Source of the DNA: Ischnura elegans
Taxonomy: Eukaryota; Arthropoda; Insecta; Odonata; Coenagrionidae
NCBI RefSeq assembly: GCF_921293095.1
Contig: NC_060258.1
Coordinates: 2,356,001 to 2,420,000, forward strand
DNA: 64,000 nucleotides
Direction of reading: 5' to 3'
Below the pieces are notes generated by a model. It was not told where the DNA came from. It made no database searches and was given only the letters and a program-made list of their open reading frames with translations. Shown here piece after piece: positions 9,653 through 21,240 of the stretch (positions are counted from its first letter, which is position 1; the number at the start of each line of letters is the position of its first letter). The position numbers and the translations under genes are program-made.

Positions 9653-11661
9653 ATCTCCCAGCTTCTGAAAGAGCCTCAGCTTTGTTTGCTCTCCTTGAAC
9701 CAAAAATTACAGCATCAAATTCAAAGAAAGAAAGGAAGGTGATGGATAAAGACATTGAAAAATGTGGTACCCTGCTTGCTGACAAAATAACTTCATGCTC
9801 AATTCCTGGTGATGTACAGCTTCATTCGAAATCTAAGCAAGTGTCTAAAATCAGAGGAAATAGAGCAACAATGACTGTTCCTGGGGAAGCAAGTAGTTGT
9901 GAGAATCCAGACAGCATAAATTTTTTCAGGGTCACTGACAGTAGAAAGAGTTGCCATGAGGCAGTCATGCGAGAAAACAAAGAGAGGAGTACTAGCATGA
10001 TAAACAATCCTGGGAAGCGTGCCAAATCAAATGACAATTCATATCCTTGCTCCGACTGTGGAGATGCATTCAATGCCAAGAATGATCTCATCAAGCACCT
10101 CAAAATTCATTTTGATTCTGGCAATTTCGATATTGATGCTAATTTGACAATTGGGAAAGATTTGACCCTCAAAACTCTTGTTTCAGGAGGGGAAACAAAT
10201 AGTTCTTATCGGTCCACCTCCAAGAGTTTAAATAAGCTGATATGTAACAGACAAGGGATGAGACAAAACGTAAATGGGCTTTTTAAGGCAAACTTTGGAG
10301 GAACAAGGGAGGAGAAAAACGTGAGGGAAATGAGGAGAAGCTTCATTGTAGATGGGAAATCATGCACAGATAGTCCACATAGAGCAAAGAAACCTTATTC
10401 CTGCAATGAATGTGAGAAGTCTTTCTCTCAAAAGAGTCACCTTGTCCTTCACATTCGGACTCATACGAAGGAGTACCCTTATACCTGCTGTGAATGTGAA
10501 AAGTCTTTCTCCCAAAAGAGTGTCCTTGTCCGTCACATTCGGACTCATACGAAGGAGACACCTTATTCCTGCGATGAATGTGAAAAGTCTTTCTCTCTAA
10601 AGGGTAGCCTTGTCCTTCACATTCGGACTCATACGAAGGAGAAGCCTTATGCCTGCGGTGAATGTGAAAAGTCATTCTCCCAAAAGAGTAACCTTGTCCG
10701 TCACATTCGGACTCATACGAAGAAGACACCTTATTCCTGCGGTGAATGTGAAAAGTCTTTCTCCCAAAAGAGTGTCCTTGTCCGTCACATTCGGACTCAT
10801 ACGAAGGAGACACCTTATGCCTGCGGTGAATGTGAAAAGTCTTTCTCCCAAAAGAGTGACCTTGTCCGTCACATTCGGACTCATACGAAGGAGACACCTT
10901 ATTCCTGCGGTGAATGTGAAAAGTCTTTCTCCCAAAAGAGTGTCCTTGTCCGTCACATTCGGACTCATACGAAGGAGACACCTTATGCCTGCGGTGAATG
11001 TGAAAAGTCTATCTCCCAAAAGAGTGACCTTGGCCGTCACATTCGGACTCATACGAAGGAGACACCTTATTCCTGCGGTGAATGTGAAAAGTCTTTCTCC
11101 CAAAAGAGTGTCCTTGTCCGTCACATTCGGACTCATACGAAGGAGAAACCTTATGCCTGCGGTGAATGTGAAAAGTCTTTCTCTCGAAAGAGAAACCTTT
11201 TCCTTCACATTCGGACTCATACGAAGGAGAAGCCTTATTCCTGCGGTGAATGTGAAAAGTCTTTCTCTGATAGGAGCAACCTTCTCCGTCACATTCGGAC
11301 TCATACGAAGGAGAAATCTTATTCCTGCGGTGAATGTGAAAAGTCTTTCTCTCAAAAGATTGACCTTGGCCGTCACATTCGGACTCATACAAAGGAGAAA
11401 CCTTATTCTTGCGGTGAATGTGAAAAGTCTTTCTCTCGAAAGAGTCACCTTGTCCGTCACATACTGACTCATACGAAGGAAAAGCCTTATTCCTGCGGTG
11501 AATGCAAAAAGTCTTTCTCTCAAAAGATTGACCTTGGCCGTCACATTCGGACTCATACGAAGGAGAAGCCTTATTCCTGCGGTGAATGTGAAAAGTCTTT
11601 CTCTCGAAAGAGTATCCTTGTCCATCACATTCGGACTCATGCAAAGGAGAAACCATATTAA
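9653..11661 (+). CDS. C2H2 zinc-finger protein, terminal exon with 15 tandem fingers, ended by an in-array stop
   Basis: Probable nuclear DNA-binding transcription factor or genome-defence regulator of the poly-zinc-finger class. The exon begins after the acceptor at 9651-9652 and its first two bases complete a codon from 8175. No ATG lies at the exon start; the first in-exon Met is at 9742. The first ~128 codons are a Ser/Lys-rich linker, followed by one isolated finger (PCSDCGDAFNAKNDL, about codons 129-151) and another linker. From 10390 to 11649 come 15 contiguous 84-bp fingers of type C-x2-C-x12-H-x3-H. The linker is HTKEKPY or HTKETPY, not the common TGEKPY. Fingers 5-9 alternate between helix types QKSVLVR and QKSDLVR/QKSDLGR. 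Fingers 12 and 14 both carry QKIDLGR, and 13 and 15 carry RKS(H/I)LV(R/H). The frame then meets TAA at 11659-11661 where the repeat would have TCC. Three more in-frame fingers follow, so this may be a truncated allele, a young pseudogene or an assembly error. Confidence 0.85.
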
Positions 11662-11919
11662 TGCAATGAATGTGAAAAGTCTATCCCTGTAAGGAGCAAC
11701 CTTGTCTGTCACATGAGGATTCATACAAAGGAGAAACCTTATTCCTGCGGTGAATGTGAAAAGTCTTTCCCTTTTAGGAGCAACCTTGTCCGTCATTTGC
11801 AGACTCATGCGGATGAGAAATGCTATTCATGCAATGAATGTGAAAAGTCTTATGCTACCAAACGAAACCTTGTCTTACACTTGCGTGTACATAGGAAAGA
11901 AGCCTTATTGTTGCATTGA
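11662..11919 (+). pseudogene. Three in-frame zinc fingers stranded beyond the stop
   Basis: In the same frame as the 15-finger array, the sequence after TAA at 11659-11661 continues as CNECEKSIPVRSNLVCH, CGECEKSFPFRSNLVRH and CNECEKSYATKRNLVLH. Each has intact Cys2-His2 ligands and HTKEKPY-like linkers. The frame closes with a natural-looking TGA at 11917-11919 after LHLRVHRKEALLLH. No further frameshift was seen, so the ancestral protein most likely carried 18 fingers in the main array. The last three are the most diverged from the repeat consensus, as expected for an old array end that escaped homogenisation. Confidence 0.75.
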
Positions 11920-12166
11920 TTGTGAATAGACTTTCTCTCAATTGATTCATGTTTTCTATCATTTAAAACAGTGTTAGGTCTTAGTAGTCTAATTAATTAG
12001 TGTTCATTAGTCATCAACATAAATAATTCTCATTACTACCATATCTGCATGTTTGAAATCGGAGAATTGCCTCATATAGTTCATGTAATACAACAATATT
12101 GAATTAAGTCTGTGACCTAATTTCTTAATGTTCGAGCAAATTTACTCTACTATATTGTCAAGGATC

Positions 12167-12172
12167 AATAAA
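12167..12172 (+). promoter_or_regulatory. Candidate polyadenylation signal of the zinc-finger gene
   Basis: AATAAA about 250 bp after the downstream TGA and about 505 bp after the premature TAA. AT-rich sequence follows. Confidence 0.4.
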
Positions 12173-12269
12173 TTATTAAATTTTCTTTAACTGCTATTTT
12201 TAATGGTAGTAAAGTGTTTAAATTTATGTGGCTTTTTTTCATTGTACCCCTCCCCTAAATATCTGGTGT

Positions 12270-12500
12270 CCCCGCCCCCCCCCCAGAAATTTCTCCGAAC
12301 TTCCTCCGAACTTATCCGCAGAACTTCTCCCGCTAAGGACTTTTCGCGCTAAGGTTTTTCGCGCAAAGAATTTTCGCGCAAAGGCCCTTCGAATCAAAGG
12401 CTTGGAGACTCGAAGTATCGGAAACTCTTGTCTCCTAAAAATCCGGCCTCCGGAAAATCCTGCCTCCGGAAACCCAGCACCCGGAAAACCAGCCCCGAAT
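12270..12500. repeat. GC-rich simple-repeat cluster
   Basis: A C-run near 12270-12284 is followed by degenerate tandem units: CCTCCGAACTT repeats, then TTTTCGCGC(A/T)AAGG units at about 12340-12395, then CCGGAAAAYCC(A/T)GC units at about 12440-12500. Open frames on both strands here are repeat artefacts. Confidence 0.6.
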
Positions 12501-15245
12501 CCAGCCATACGTGGAGAGAAAGACTTACATAGGACTACTGCGGAGGAATACCTACTCCTTGGCAATTAAAGGGAAATGGGTGCTGAGGCACCAATATGGA
12601 GTGTGGAGTGAGAAGTATTACCATAGTCCTATCACTACTCTCTCTCCAACACCTCACCCCACTATCTCTCTCCCCTCCATGTTTTCCAATGAATTTCCCT
12701 CTGAATCGAGTGATGTCTCCAACCCAGAAGATTGAGGAGAAAATTCCGGCATGCACGCTGTTCCCCCTTCTACTCCGGGTAGGGTGACTAATGCTTGGCG
12801 GAGCTGCTAGTCAACAGGGTCAGATACGGAGCTGACTGAACATTGCCCTTTTTACCCCTCCACTCCTTTGCAAAATCCCTCCCCTCCACCCTGACAGGTC
12901 GTGGAGTATGCAAGACCTCTCTTTTGCTCGGGCGCTCGTTGTGGATGGATGGCGTGACTGACAAGGGTGATTTTAGAAAAAATATACAGCTGGTACTTAG
13001 TTTAACAATGTTTCCTATGGGATCATTAGTTGTCATTGATGTTCTCTGTAATTATTCTGATTTTGAATACTTCTACTTTCGATAGATATTGATTGAAAAT
13101 AACTCTTAAATATTTTGACAATTGTTTCGTGAGTGCTGAATTCTAGTTTGTGGAGTCTTTTCCTGAACCAGCTTGCGACCGACGACTGGAGTTCCCTATA
13201 TCTGGGCTTACGTGGACAATCTCCAAGATTTAACGACGTAACGCTACATGTATATAAAAGCCATTCATTTCAACACTTTTGATAGAAGTTTGAGGCACTT
13301 AGGCTCAAGAATAATTCTCTATGTGGCATTAATTCTAATTGTATGATAAAGTAATGTTTGTTTGTCTGATAGATGTTAGTTCATGTAGTGCTTCTATGTA
13401 ATATTTATGAAAATGTCAAGTTAATGATAATGTACGATTGATTAAGAGAGATCTTAAGTATATAGTAAGTATACTAGAGGGCTAACGTCATAGGAGGGAA
13501 TCGTATTGACTGTTTTAATTCTGAAAGAGCCGATAAATGGCCTCGGAGTTGCGAGCAAGAGGCGAGAGATCCATCCTTCAAGGTCGTTCTAGTTCTTTCT
13601 CTTCTCTCCCTTCCTTCCCTGCCTCCCCTCTTCCTAACTCTTCGTCCGTCTTCATCGCCTCCGGCCGAGGAAAGACGATCTTCACCTCGGAGCGAGAGAA
13701 TAGTCAAATAGTCTCTCTCCTGCCAGCATGCGGAATCGGGACCTTGCGGCAGGGTCCTATAAGGGGGTTCTTTTACGCGTGGCGAGCTGCGTCCTCCGCG
13801 AGTCCATCGATCTTCTCTTCTGCTTAGCTTTCCCCATTATCACTTAAACAGTTTCACAGCATACAGCTGTGAACAAGTGTTGAAACGGTCACTTGGACGT
13901 CAAAGATCGTAGTCTGAATACCTGTCAGAAGAGGGAGGGAATTTTCAGGGGGCCTTGGGTGCTATAAATATATATTCATAAACTATACGAATAGACTTTC
14001 AAGTTAATAGCGTTAGGAAAATATTCACTCAACCACCACGGATTATGACGAATTTGTGGAAGAGATATGCTCAAATATCGAATGGAGGTTGGTAGGGTTT
14101 TCATATGCAGCATGCGTCCAATAATTTGCGACCATAATGATTCGTTTGGCAAAGTACTGCAGCCTCCCTCAATGCGGTACTGGAAAATAGGCAAAATTGA
14201 GATTTAATATCGCCAATGGTATTTTGTCGGAAGACGTGGTACTGAGTCACATCGTAAAATTTAAAGGGGCACAATTAAAGAAAGCAATTTAATATTATCC
14301 GTGGACAGGTTTCATTGAAAAAATATTAATATTCCTGAATAGGAGAGGGCGGATAGGTCGTTATAGAGGGCGAGGTCATTAAAGGGCAGGCAAAAACGTA
14401 ATAAATTTGGAAAAGAAAAAATGGGAGAGCGTGAATAGGTTAGAGAGTTAAGGTGTCCCATTGAGGGCTTAGTGAGAGTCGGTGGTAAAGGAAGGGTCGG
14501 GAATTTACACAGGGTAACGACGCGGTAGGTGGGGCTCAACAGGGATTAGAAGGGAGAGGACCGCAAAACACGACGGGAAATCCAAATGGTGCGAGAGAGC
14601 GTCGCACAGTGGTGCGGATCCGGAAAAATGTAGATAAAATTACAATTTTTTGACTTTTTTGGAACCCTCTTTTATGATGAGAGTTATGTTGCAATATGTC
14701 TGGAGCACCACACTTCATGCTTATTTTTTATGACAGAAATTTAACTTAGATATATTGCGTCACTTTTGCGCTATTTTAACGGAAACGTGCTTATTCTGTT
14801 TTTTTTTTGTTCGAAATATGTGTTTTAGATATAATTTTTTACCTTACTCTGCCATTGATTTTGGACAAAACAACTTCGCACTATACTCATATAGACAATA
14901 TACTATCATAAATTCTAGATATCAACTTTTTAGCGATGTTGATGACTGCTGCAGGAGTGAGTGAAAGGGAGTAAAATGTTTTCGAAAAAAATTGCATAAA
15001 GGTTGAGTTATAAAAAAGTGACGTCGGTTTGCGCTTCGATTTGGTGACAAGAAAGTACAATATTAAAAAGACATAAGTTAAAAAAAGCAGCTGCAAGATT
15101 TTGCAAGTAACCGAATGACAGCAATTTTCGTGCGTATCCACCGTACGCACGAGCGTCAACGCGCGAGCATCAACGGAGTGTAGTCGTGCGGTCAAATGTG
15201 TCTTCCTATATTTCGTTGAAAAGGATTAAAAAAGTAAGAATTAAA
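12501..15245. other. No gene recognised
   Basis: Includes a pyrimidine-rich GC island (about 13540-13830) and TATATAAAAG at about 13251. Perfect 8-bp inverted ends TGACAGGT (about 12891) and ACCTGTCA (to about 13927) were noticed, but there is no flanking duplication and no element is called. Open frames lack domains. Confidence 0.35.
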
Positions 15246-15525
15246 ATTGAAGGGGAACAAATTCCCCAAAGCCGTACTCTTTGGTGGGCATAGTGGGGAG
15301 GGGAGTGGGTTGGGAAGTGAAAAGGCTGACAGGGGGGGTAAAACACGGATATCAAGCTAAAATACTGTGAAACTAAACAATCGCGCAGCACACACACTCA
15401 CCAGGTTGCAGTTCTCTAAGGAATAAATGACCGCGAAGGTCTCATTCACACAAACATACTTCCCAACCTCATACTTTGCCCACCAAAGAGTACGGCCTTG
15501 GGGAATTTTTTTTCTCTTCCAACTG
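15246..15525. repeat. Inverted repeat / fold-back element
   Basis: About 65 bp at 15250-15320, centred on CCGTACTCTTTGGTGGGC, recurs inverted at 15460-15523 (core AAAGAGTACGGC). The spacer is about 140 bp. Flanking similarity fades at both outer ends. This suits a small MITE, but no target-site duplication was found. Confidence 0.6.
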
Positions 15526-16335
15526 TTCAGCAGCCGTTTATCGTTCTATCGCTTAAAAAAAGAAGTTAAACATTTTATGTATTATTTTATATTTTATCAC
15601 TATCCAAACTTACTAAATGTAACGATTAAGTAATTGTGTTGATCGATGTTAAGCGCATTTCTGACGCAGGGAGAGGAGGAGGATAATATTTTCTTTCATC
15701 GCATGCATGCACGACTTCAGTAGCGTTTTGGTAATCTTTTGATGTAAAGACGACAGGCTGCTTGCACTACTATTGGGAAAACCCACCATTGACTTTTCTT
15801 TCTTCCGATCCGAAGTGGCAGGAGACCCGTTACTCGAACACCTGCTGCACCCAAGGGATGTGTGAAGCGGTCCTTAGTCGGGACATTCTGCTATTTCGCA
15901 TTGGTGCGCCATCCAACTTGACTTGGTTGCTACAATAGAGGCAGTTTGACTGCAAGTAAAACCACGTGTTAGCATTAGTATGACCGGGGCAAGCTGCATA
16001 CCTATAATGACCTCCAGCGGTCAATTGACCATTCGCCCTTTTCTTGCGCTCTCTCATTCGTTCTACCTTCAAATTTTACGTAACGAGGATAGAAATGTTC
16101 TGATTAGTTTTTAATGTGTTGATTTGTTTAACGGTTACATTTATTGTTAGCAAAAATGGATCTTTACAAAAACTATCATTTGCACAGATAAAAAATATAA
16201 GTTATGCATTTTTAAACTCAAGTAGGATTTAAGAACACGTTATTTCCTGAATTTCTCTGGGTTAAAAACATGTATCAGAGAAAAAAATTCAAAAAAGACA
16301 GCGTTAAAATAAAGGACTACGAATTCTGTCCCAAT
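15526..16335. other. No gene recognised
   Basis: A minus-strand frame (16072-15830, 80 codons) is moderately GC-rich and holds CPGHTNANTWFYL and NCLYCSN. Two cysteines and a His are suggestive, but no family was recognised and no exon signals were judged. It could be a short relic of a transposon protein. Confidence 0.3.
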
Positions 16336-16497
16336 TCGGTTTTCGATGCAGGGGAAGTAAGGAAAGTGATGGATAATGACTTGGAAGAATATAGTACTCT
16401 TAATGCTGATAAGATAACATCTCAAGCAATCGCTGATGTAAGACATTACTATACCAAATACATTCCAGCATCAGTTGAGGTAGAGGCGGATTGACAA
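16336..16497 (+). pseudogene. Fragment of a second zinc-finger gene (linker exon)
   Basis: The end of a plus-strand open frame (stop TGA by 16494) reads KVMDNDLEEYSTLNADKITS. It aligns with KVMDKDIEKCGTLLADKITS at about 9738 in the zinc-finger gene, with further weak similarity after it. DNA similarity is about 65% by eye. No finger motifs follow: the frame closes within about 25 codons and the next sequence is unrelated. It is best read as a leftover of a tandem paralogue whose finger array is gone, lying about 4.3 kb downstream of the intact gene. Confidence 0.55.
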
Positions 16498-16692
16498 TAT
16501 TGGTGAGGACTTGGGTGATGCACGTAATATCAGATATAGCCTTAAGGCCTAATTAGGTTTATCAGAATCGGTGAATATAGACGTGACACTGAGTAAGTAA
16601 GCCACATAGCAAATTATGTGACTCAAGAACTCCATAATTTCTATCCCTAAATTCCATATAGACTTCAGAGACCATAGACACTTAGTTCCGTA

Positions 16693-17014
16693 CAGTGGCA
16701 GTTACATTTTGGGGGAAAGGGGGCGCTTGCCCCCTCTAGCGGGGCCTCCCGCATAGCCGAACATTGCATAACCACAATTGTAACTTTTTTATATCATAAG
16801 ATAGCATTGTGTAGGGTAATCGTATAATGAGTTTAAATAAACTCATAAATTTTGCGTGTAACTTGTTCTTTATTACGATAAAAGTATCCAAAACTAAAAA
16901 TATCATTTGCGCCCCTCTTGAGTTTGTTCTCTATCTGTTACTATTTCCGCAATGAACATATGTGATGATTAGCCCCGAGGGAACTCCGGCGGAGTTAGAG
17001 AAACGGGCCCACTG
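16693..17014. mobile_element. Possible hAT-type MITE
   Basis: Starts CAGTGGCAG and ends CCCACTG, giving short inverted ends of the CAGTGG type. The flanking octamers GTTCCGTA (16685-16692) and GTTACCAA (17015-17022) agree at only 5 of 8 positions, so the boundaries are tentative. Confidence 0.3.
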
Positions 17015-17369
17015 GTTACCAATGATGTCGTGAAAGCCTGAAGTAGCTCCGGTGCACATTGACTGCATGCACAAAAGTTTTTACACCCTGCACGCGTCTT
17101 CTTAAGATTGTTTTTAAGGTAAGACAAATCAATATCATCCAATATGAAGATGGCTAGGCAATTGCTACGCAAAACCCATTGCAACTTTAATTGCCTCACA
17201 GACTTATTGGAAAAAATCTGCCAAATCAATTGACAACAATTTTCAACTGAATATGCCGCTATTATAATTGGTTTTCTTGAAATGTTCAACATTGTTAGAA
17301 CTAGTAAAGGTTGTGGTTGTGTTAATCACGACAAATATTTTACCTAAATTTGACCATTCAAGATTTTTA

Positions 17370-18190
17370 TGACTGATAAAAGATGCGGTCGTGGCAAATC
17401 TGTTCTGATAATCATAAGTGCATAGTTTTCGACAACTAATCAAGATCGTCCGAGGTGATGAAAGAATTGGAAGTTTTATTGGCGCTGTTTCAAGAAATAT
17501 ATCAATTGTAACTTCTGTTTACATATGAAACTAATTCATAAATACGGATTCCAGAAATTGAGGTTTTAAGCATATCCTACGTTATAAATTTACAATATTG
17601 GATGAATTTGTTTATTTGAAAATTTTTTCCCATTCCCAGGGTGCGGTCCATAGAACGCTACCAATGCTTTGGAGCACCACCAACGAGCTCCCAAGCAATC
17701 CGTTATTCGCTACGAAGTGCTACAGCCCTACTTTTTACTTTACTAGGGTAATGTGTTTTATTTGGAAGGAATATGCAGGGGTAGGTGTGAAAAATACAGT
17801 TTAAAGCGTCTTGCTTTACTTTGTGGAACCTAGATGTTGGAAAATAAAACTCATTCAATTGATACTCGAAAACAATCATTAATATCCAATGACTATAATT
17901 GCCTCAATTCGCATTTAAAACCATGACTTCCATCTTATAATCCCAGCTAGACCGCCCTTGTTCATTTCCGACATTTTGACGTCGCTCATGACCGGTCCAA
18001 GGAAAAATTCTCGCAGCGAACTTAGTGCTTATGGACCTGTGCTCCGGAGCAATTCCGTCTCTAGATAATGTAGCGTTCGTTGGACCGCACCCCAATAGCG
18101 AGGTTATCTTATTGATTCACTTACTTCCTTTAACTTGAGCACAATGATAAGTATCGTAAATCAACATAGGCTTAAACCATTATCCATCAC
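17370..18190 (-). repeat. Segment duplicated in inverted orientation at the right end of the window
   Basis: The reverse complement of this stretch matches 63160-64000 nearly throughout, about 85-90% identical by eye. The match runs off the window end, so the true repeat is longer. It contains the TIR element at 17639-18093 plus flanks on both sides, so this is a duplication of a genomic segment and not just two transposon insertions. The copies lie about 45 kb apart. Confidence 0.8.
17639..18093. mobile_element. Nonautonomous DNA element with ~24-bp TIRs
   Basis: Ends are inverted: GGGTGCGGTCCATAGAACGC on the left and GGGTGCGGTCCAACGAACGC read inward from the right, both continuing TACNNT. 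Length is about 455 bp and no transposase frame is present. A second full copy is at 63275-63728, and a one-ended copy starts at about 36400. Superfamily is not assigned because no target-site duplication could be read. Confidence 0.65.
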
Positions 18191-18229
18191 CATGAAAAGC
18201 CGTATTCACATTTTTAACCTTAATCTACA

Positions 18230-19760
18230 TCCATACCTTCGGTCTCCTTGTTATTGTATTTCGTAGCTGCAATTCTTTACCCACCATGTCCTGCACTTTA
18301 TACCTCATTAGAAAATATATCAATCATTAGCACTGTTTTCATCATTCCTTCTATTTTAAGCAGTCGCTTATCCATATATTTGGTCCCCATGTTAATATAC
18401 TTAGCAGCTGCAATTCCTTACACACCATGTCCTGCACTTCATACCTCATTTCAACATATCTCAATCATTAGATCTATTTTCGTTATCCCTTATATTTTAA
18501 GCACTCGCTACATCCATACCTTCGGTATCCTGGATATTATATTTAGAAACTGCAATACATAACCCACCATGTGCTGCTTTTCATACCTCATTAAAATATG
18601 TATCAATCATTATCACTATTTTCATCATACATTCTTGTTAAAGCATTCGCTACATCCATACCTTCGGTCTCCTTGTTATTATATTTAGGAGCTGCAATTC
18701 CTAACCCACCATGTCCTGCACTTCATACCTCATCACAACATATATCAATCACTAACCTGTTTTCATCATCCCTTCAACTCTAAGCACTCGCCACATCAAT
18801 ACCTTCGATATCGTTGTTATTATATTTAGAAGCTAAAATTCCTAACCCACCGTGTTCTGCACTTCATACCTCATTGCAAAATATATCAATCATTAGCACT
18901 GTTTTCATCATGCCTTCTATTTTAAGCACTCGCTACATACATATCTTCGGTCTCCTAGTTAAATATATTTATAAGCTGCAATTCCTAACCCACCTTGTCC
19001 TGCACTTCATACCTCATTACAACATGTATCAACCATTAGCACTATTTTCATCATTCATTCTAGTTTAAGCACTCGCTACATCCATACCTTTGGTCTCCTT
19101 GTTTTTATATTTTGATGCTGCATTCCTAACCCACCATGTCCTGCACTTCATACCTTAATATAACATATCTCAATCATTAGCACTTTTTTCATCATTCCTT
19201 ATCTTTTAAGCACTCGCTACATCCATACCTTCGGTCCCCTTGTTATTATATTTAGAAGCTGCAATTCTTAACACACCATGTCCTGCACTTCATACCTCGT
19301 CACAACATGTATCAATCATTAGCACTGTTTTCATCATTCCTTCTATTTAAAGCACTCGCTACATCCATACCTTCGGTCTCCTTGTTATTATATTTAGATG
19401 CTGCAATTCCTAACCCACCATGTCCTGCACTTCATACCTCATTACAACATATCTCAATCATTAGCACTATATTCATCATTCCTTCTATTTTAAGCACATT
19501 ATACATGCATACATTCGGTCTCCTTGTTGTTATATTTAGAATCTGCAATTCCTAACCCACCATGTCCTGGACTTCATATTCATTACAACATATATCAATT
19601 ATTAGCACTTTTTTCATCATCCCTTCTATTTTAAGCACTCGCTAGATCCATACCTTCGGTCTCATTGTTATTACATTTTGAGGCTGCAATTCCTAACCCA
19701 CCATGTCCTGCACGTCGTACCTCATCTTATCATATTGCCATCTTTTGCGTTCTTTCCATC
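18230..19760. repeat. Satellite array, ~141-bp unit, about 10.5 copies
   Basis: The landmark CATCCATACCTTCGGTCTCC recurs with spacing near 141-142 bp (about 18231, 18372, 18514, 18656, 18797 and onward to 19645). Each unit also carries CCTAACCCACCATGTCCTGC and CATTAGCACT. The 141-bp length is divisible by 3 and the units are AT/C-rich, so the array produces repetitive open frames that are not genes. Confidence 0.92.
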
Positions 19761-20209
19761 ATTCCTTATCCTTTAAACATTCACTCCGTCCCAAGGCATG
19801 TAATAGCGTATTCATTCATTCATTTACTCTTTGTTTACCAAATTCTATGAATTAATCGGGGCATAAATATATTACTCGTAGTTTAAACATCTATGGAATT
19901 CAAAAAAGAAGGTACAACAAATGGTAACTACTAAGACTCCCGTATAGAAATAAACTAAAAATTAACTAAGATTGTTCTTATTTTCTCCATATCCTTGACA
20001 ACCCGTGTCATAAATAAAATCCACCATCAATAGTAAATTTAAATCGAGAGCTACATGTATGCAATCGGTGTAATTGTACATCCATGACATTTAATTTCCA
20101 TAACTCGCGATGTTATACACGAATATCTGTGCTAAAACACGTTAAAATGACAATAAATTACTGAATATATGTCAAACGAACCACTAAGTTTGAAAGAAGT
20201 AAGTAAAGT
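19761..20209. other. AT-rich sequence, nothing recognised
   Basis: Separates the satellite from the first tandem duplication unit. Confidence 0.4.
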
Positions 20210-21240
20210 AAGTCGTTCAATTAATTTTGTAGGGAAAACTCTTTTGATTCACTTTCATTCTCATTGCAATTCTATAAAATATGAGTAAACTGATAAAATG
20301 GCATTTAAATATTTCCATAGTAAAAGCGATCTACTACAAAGATTGTATCGCCGCATCCAATGAAATATTGAAATACAAATTTTATTAAAATCTTTGAATG
20401 TTAATGCTAAAATCTCCGTCTCAAATGTTAAATGGGTTTGATTTCTTCAGTTATCAGTGCAACTATAATCTCTGAAGATGAATGAAAAATCACAGGAAAT
20501 AATGTTCAATTAAATGTACGCGATTTGTAAATATATATCTCATATTACCCAAAAGTGAACCCATGTAGCTCGGTGCGTCAATTTGCGAAGGATATTTTTT
20601 TCCATCGTTTCTCCAAAGCGGCGTTTGCGATGGATAATGTTGGGAGTCATTTCCTCCGAAATTACAAAAACAGGTGAAGGCAGAGGCAATGTGAAGCGCA
20701 GATAAGATATCGCAAATAGAGAGAGATTCACGAACTCAATGCTTCTCCATTTATCTTTAGACGCTGAGTTTAGCCACGAGAGTTGAAATAGTTGCAGTGC
20801 GATAAGAATTTTGAAGATGGGCTAGAATATCATCCTCAACGACTTCTTATGAGCTTTTTACGGTAAGCTTTTTTTAAGATGAATTTATAGCTTTTTATCA
20901 TGTCTGAACCTGAAGAATTCTGAAAGCTACCGCTATATGTTGCAACGCTGGTTATTGACCAATCGCTTCATTACCCCACAGCAGGAAAGTGTAAAAAATC
21001 GTGTCTTTCAAAGAACCAAATGAGTCTTAACGTTTTTTTTAAATATCATTCGAAAAAAATAAACCGAAAAATACGTATTCAGACATGCTTTTTCATTTTA
21101 ATTCATATTCATTAGTCATTTATTAAAAATTGTGCGATTAGCTATTGCCACTGTCAATGATGACAATCAAATGATATTTTGTCGGAGTTATGCGTAAAAA
21201 AATTGAATTTCCTTCGAATTTCCTGATAAGGAGTTATTTG
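20210..21240 (+). repeat. Duplication unit 1, block A
   Basis: Matches 29800-31090 over most of its length, about 80-85% identical by eye. Landmarks are TAAAATATGAGTAAA(C/T)TGAT, AAAGCGGCGTTTGCGAT and GCTGAGTTTAGCCACGAGAG. Parts also recur at 46640-48260. No coding potential was recognised. Confidence 0.75.

Noticed and set aside
10343-11808. Long antisense and off-frame open frames across the zinc-finger array
   Set aside because: They follow the 84-bp period exactly, because a repeat divisible by 3 keeps every stop-free frame open. They are shadows of the plus-strand fingers.
12228-12569. 113-codon frame on the plus strand and 108-codon frame on the minus strand
   Set aside because: Both come from GC-rich simple repeats (CGCGCAAAGG and CCGGAAA units), and both strands are open for the same reason.
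12891-13927. Possible LTR-like block with TGACAGGT...ACCTGTCA ends, a TATATAAAAG and a GC-rich body
   Set aside because: No flanking target duplication, no second copy in the window, and the 8-bp inverted match could be chance.
16690-17022. Firm hAT call for the CAGTGG-ended block
   Set aside because: The flanking octamers match at only 5 of 8 positions and no second copy was found. Kept as a low-confidence feature only.
18248-19850. Serial small frames such as PNPPCPALHTS
   Set aside because: Translation of the ~141-bp satellite unit, with no start context or codon bias.
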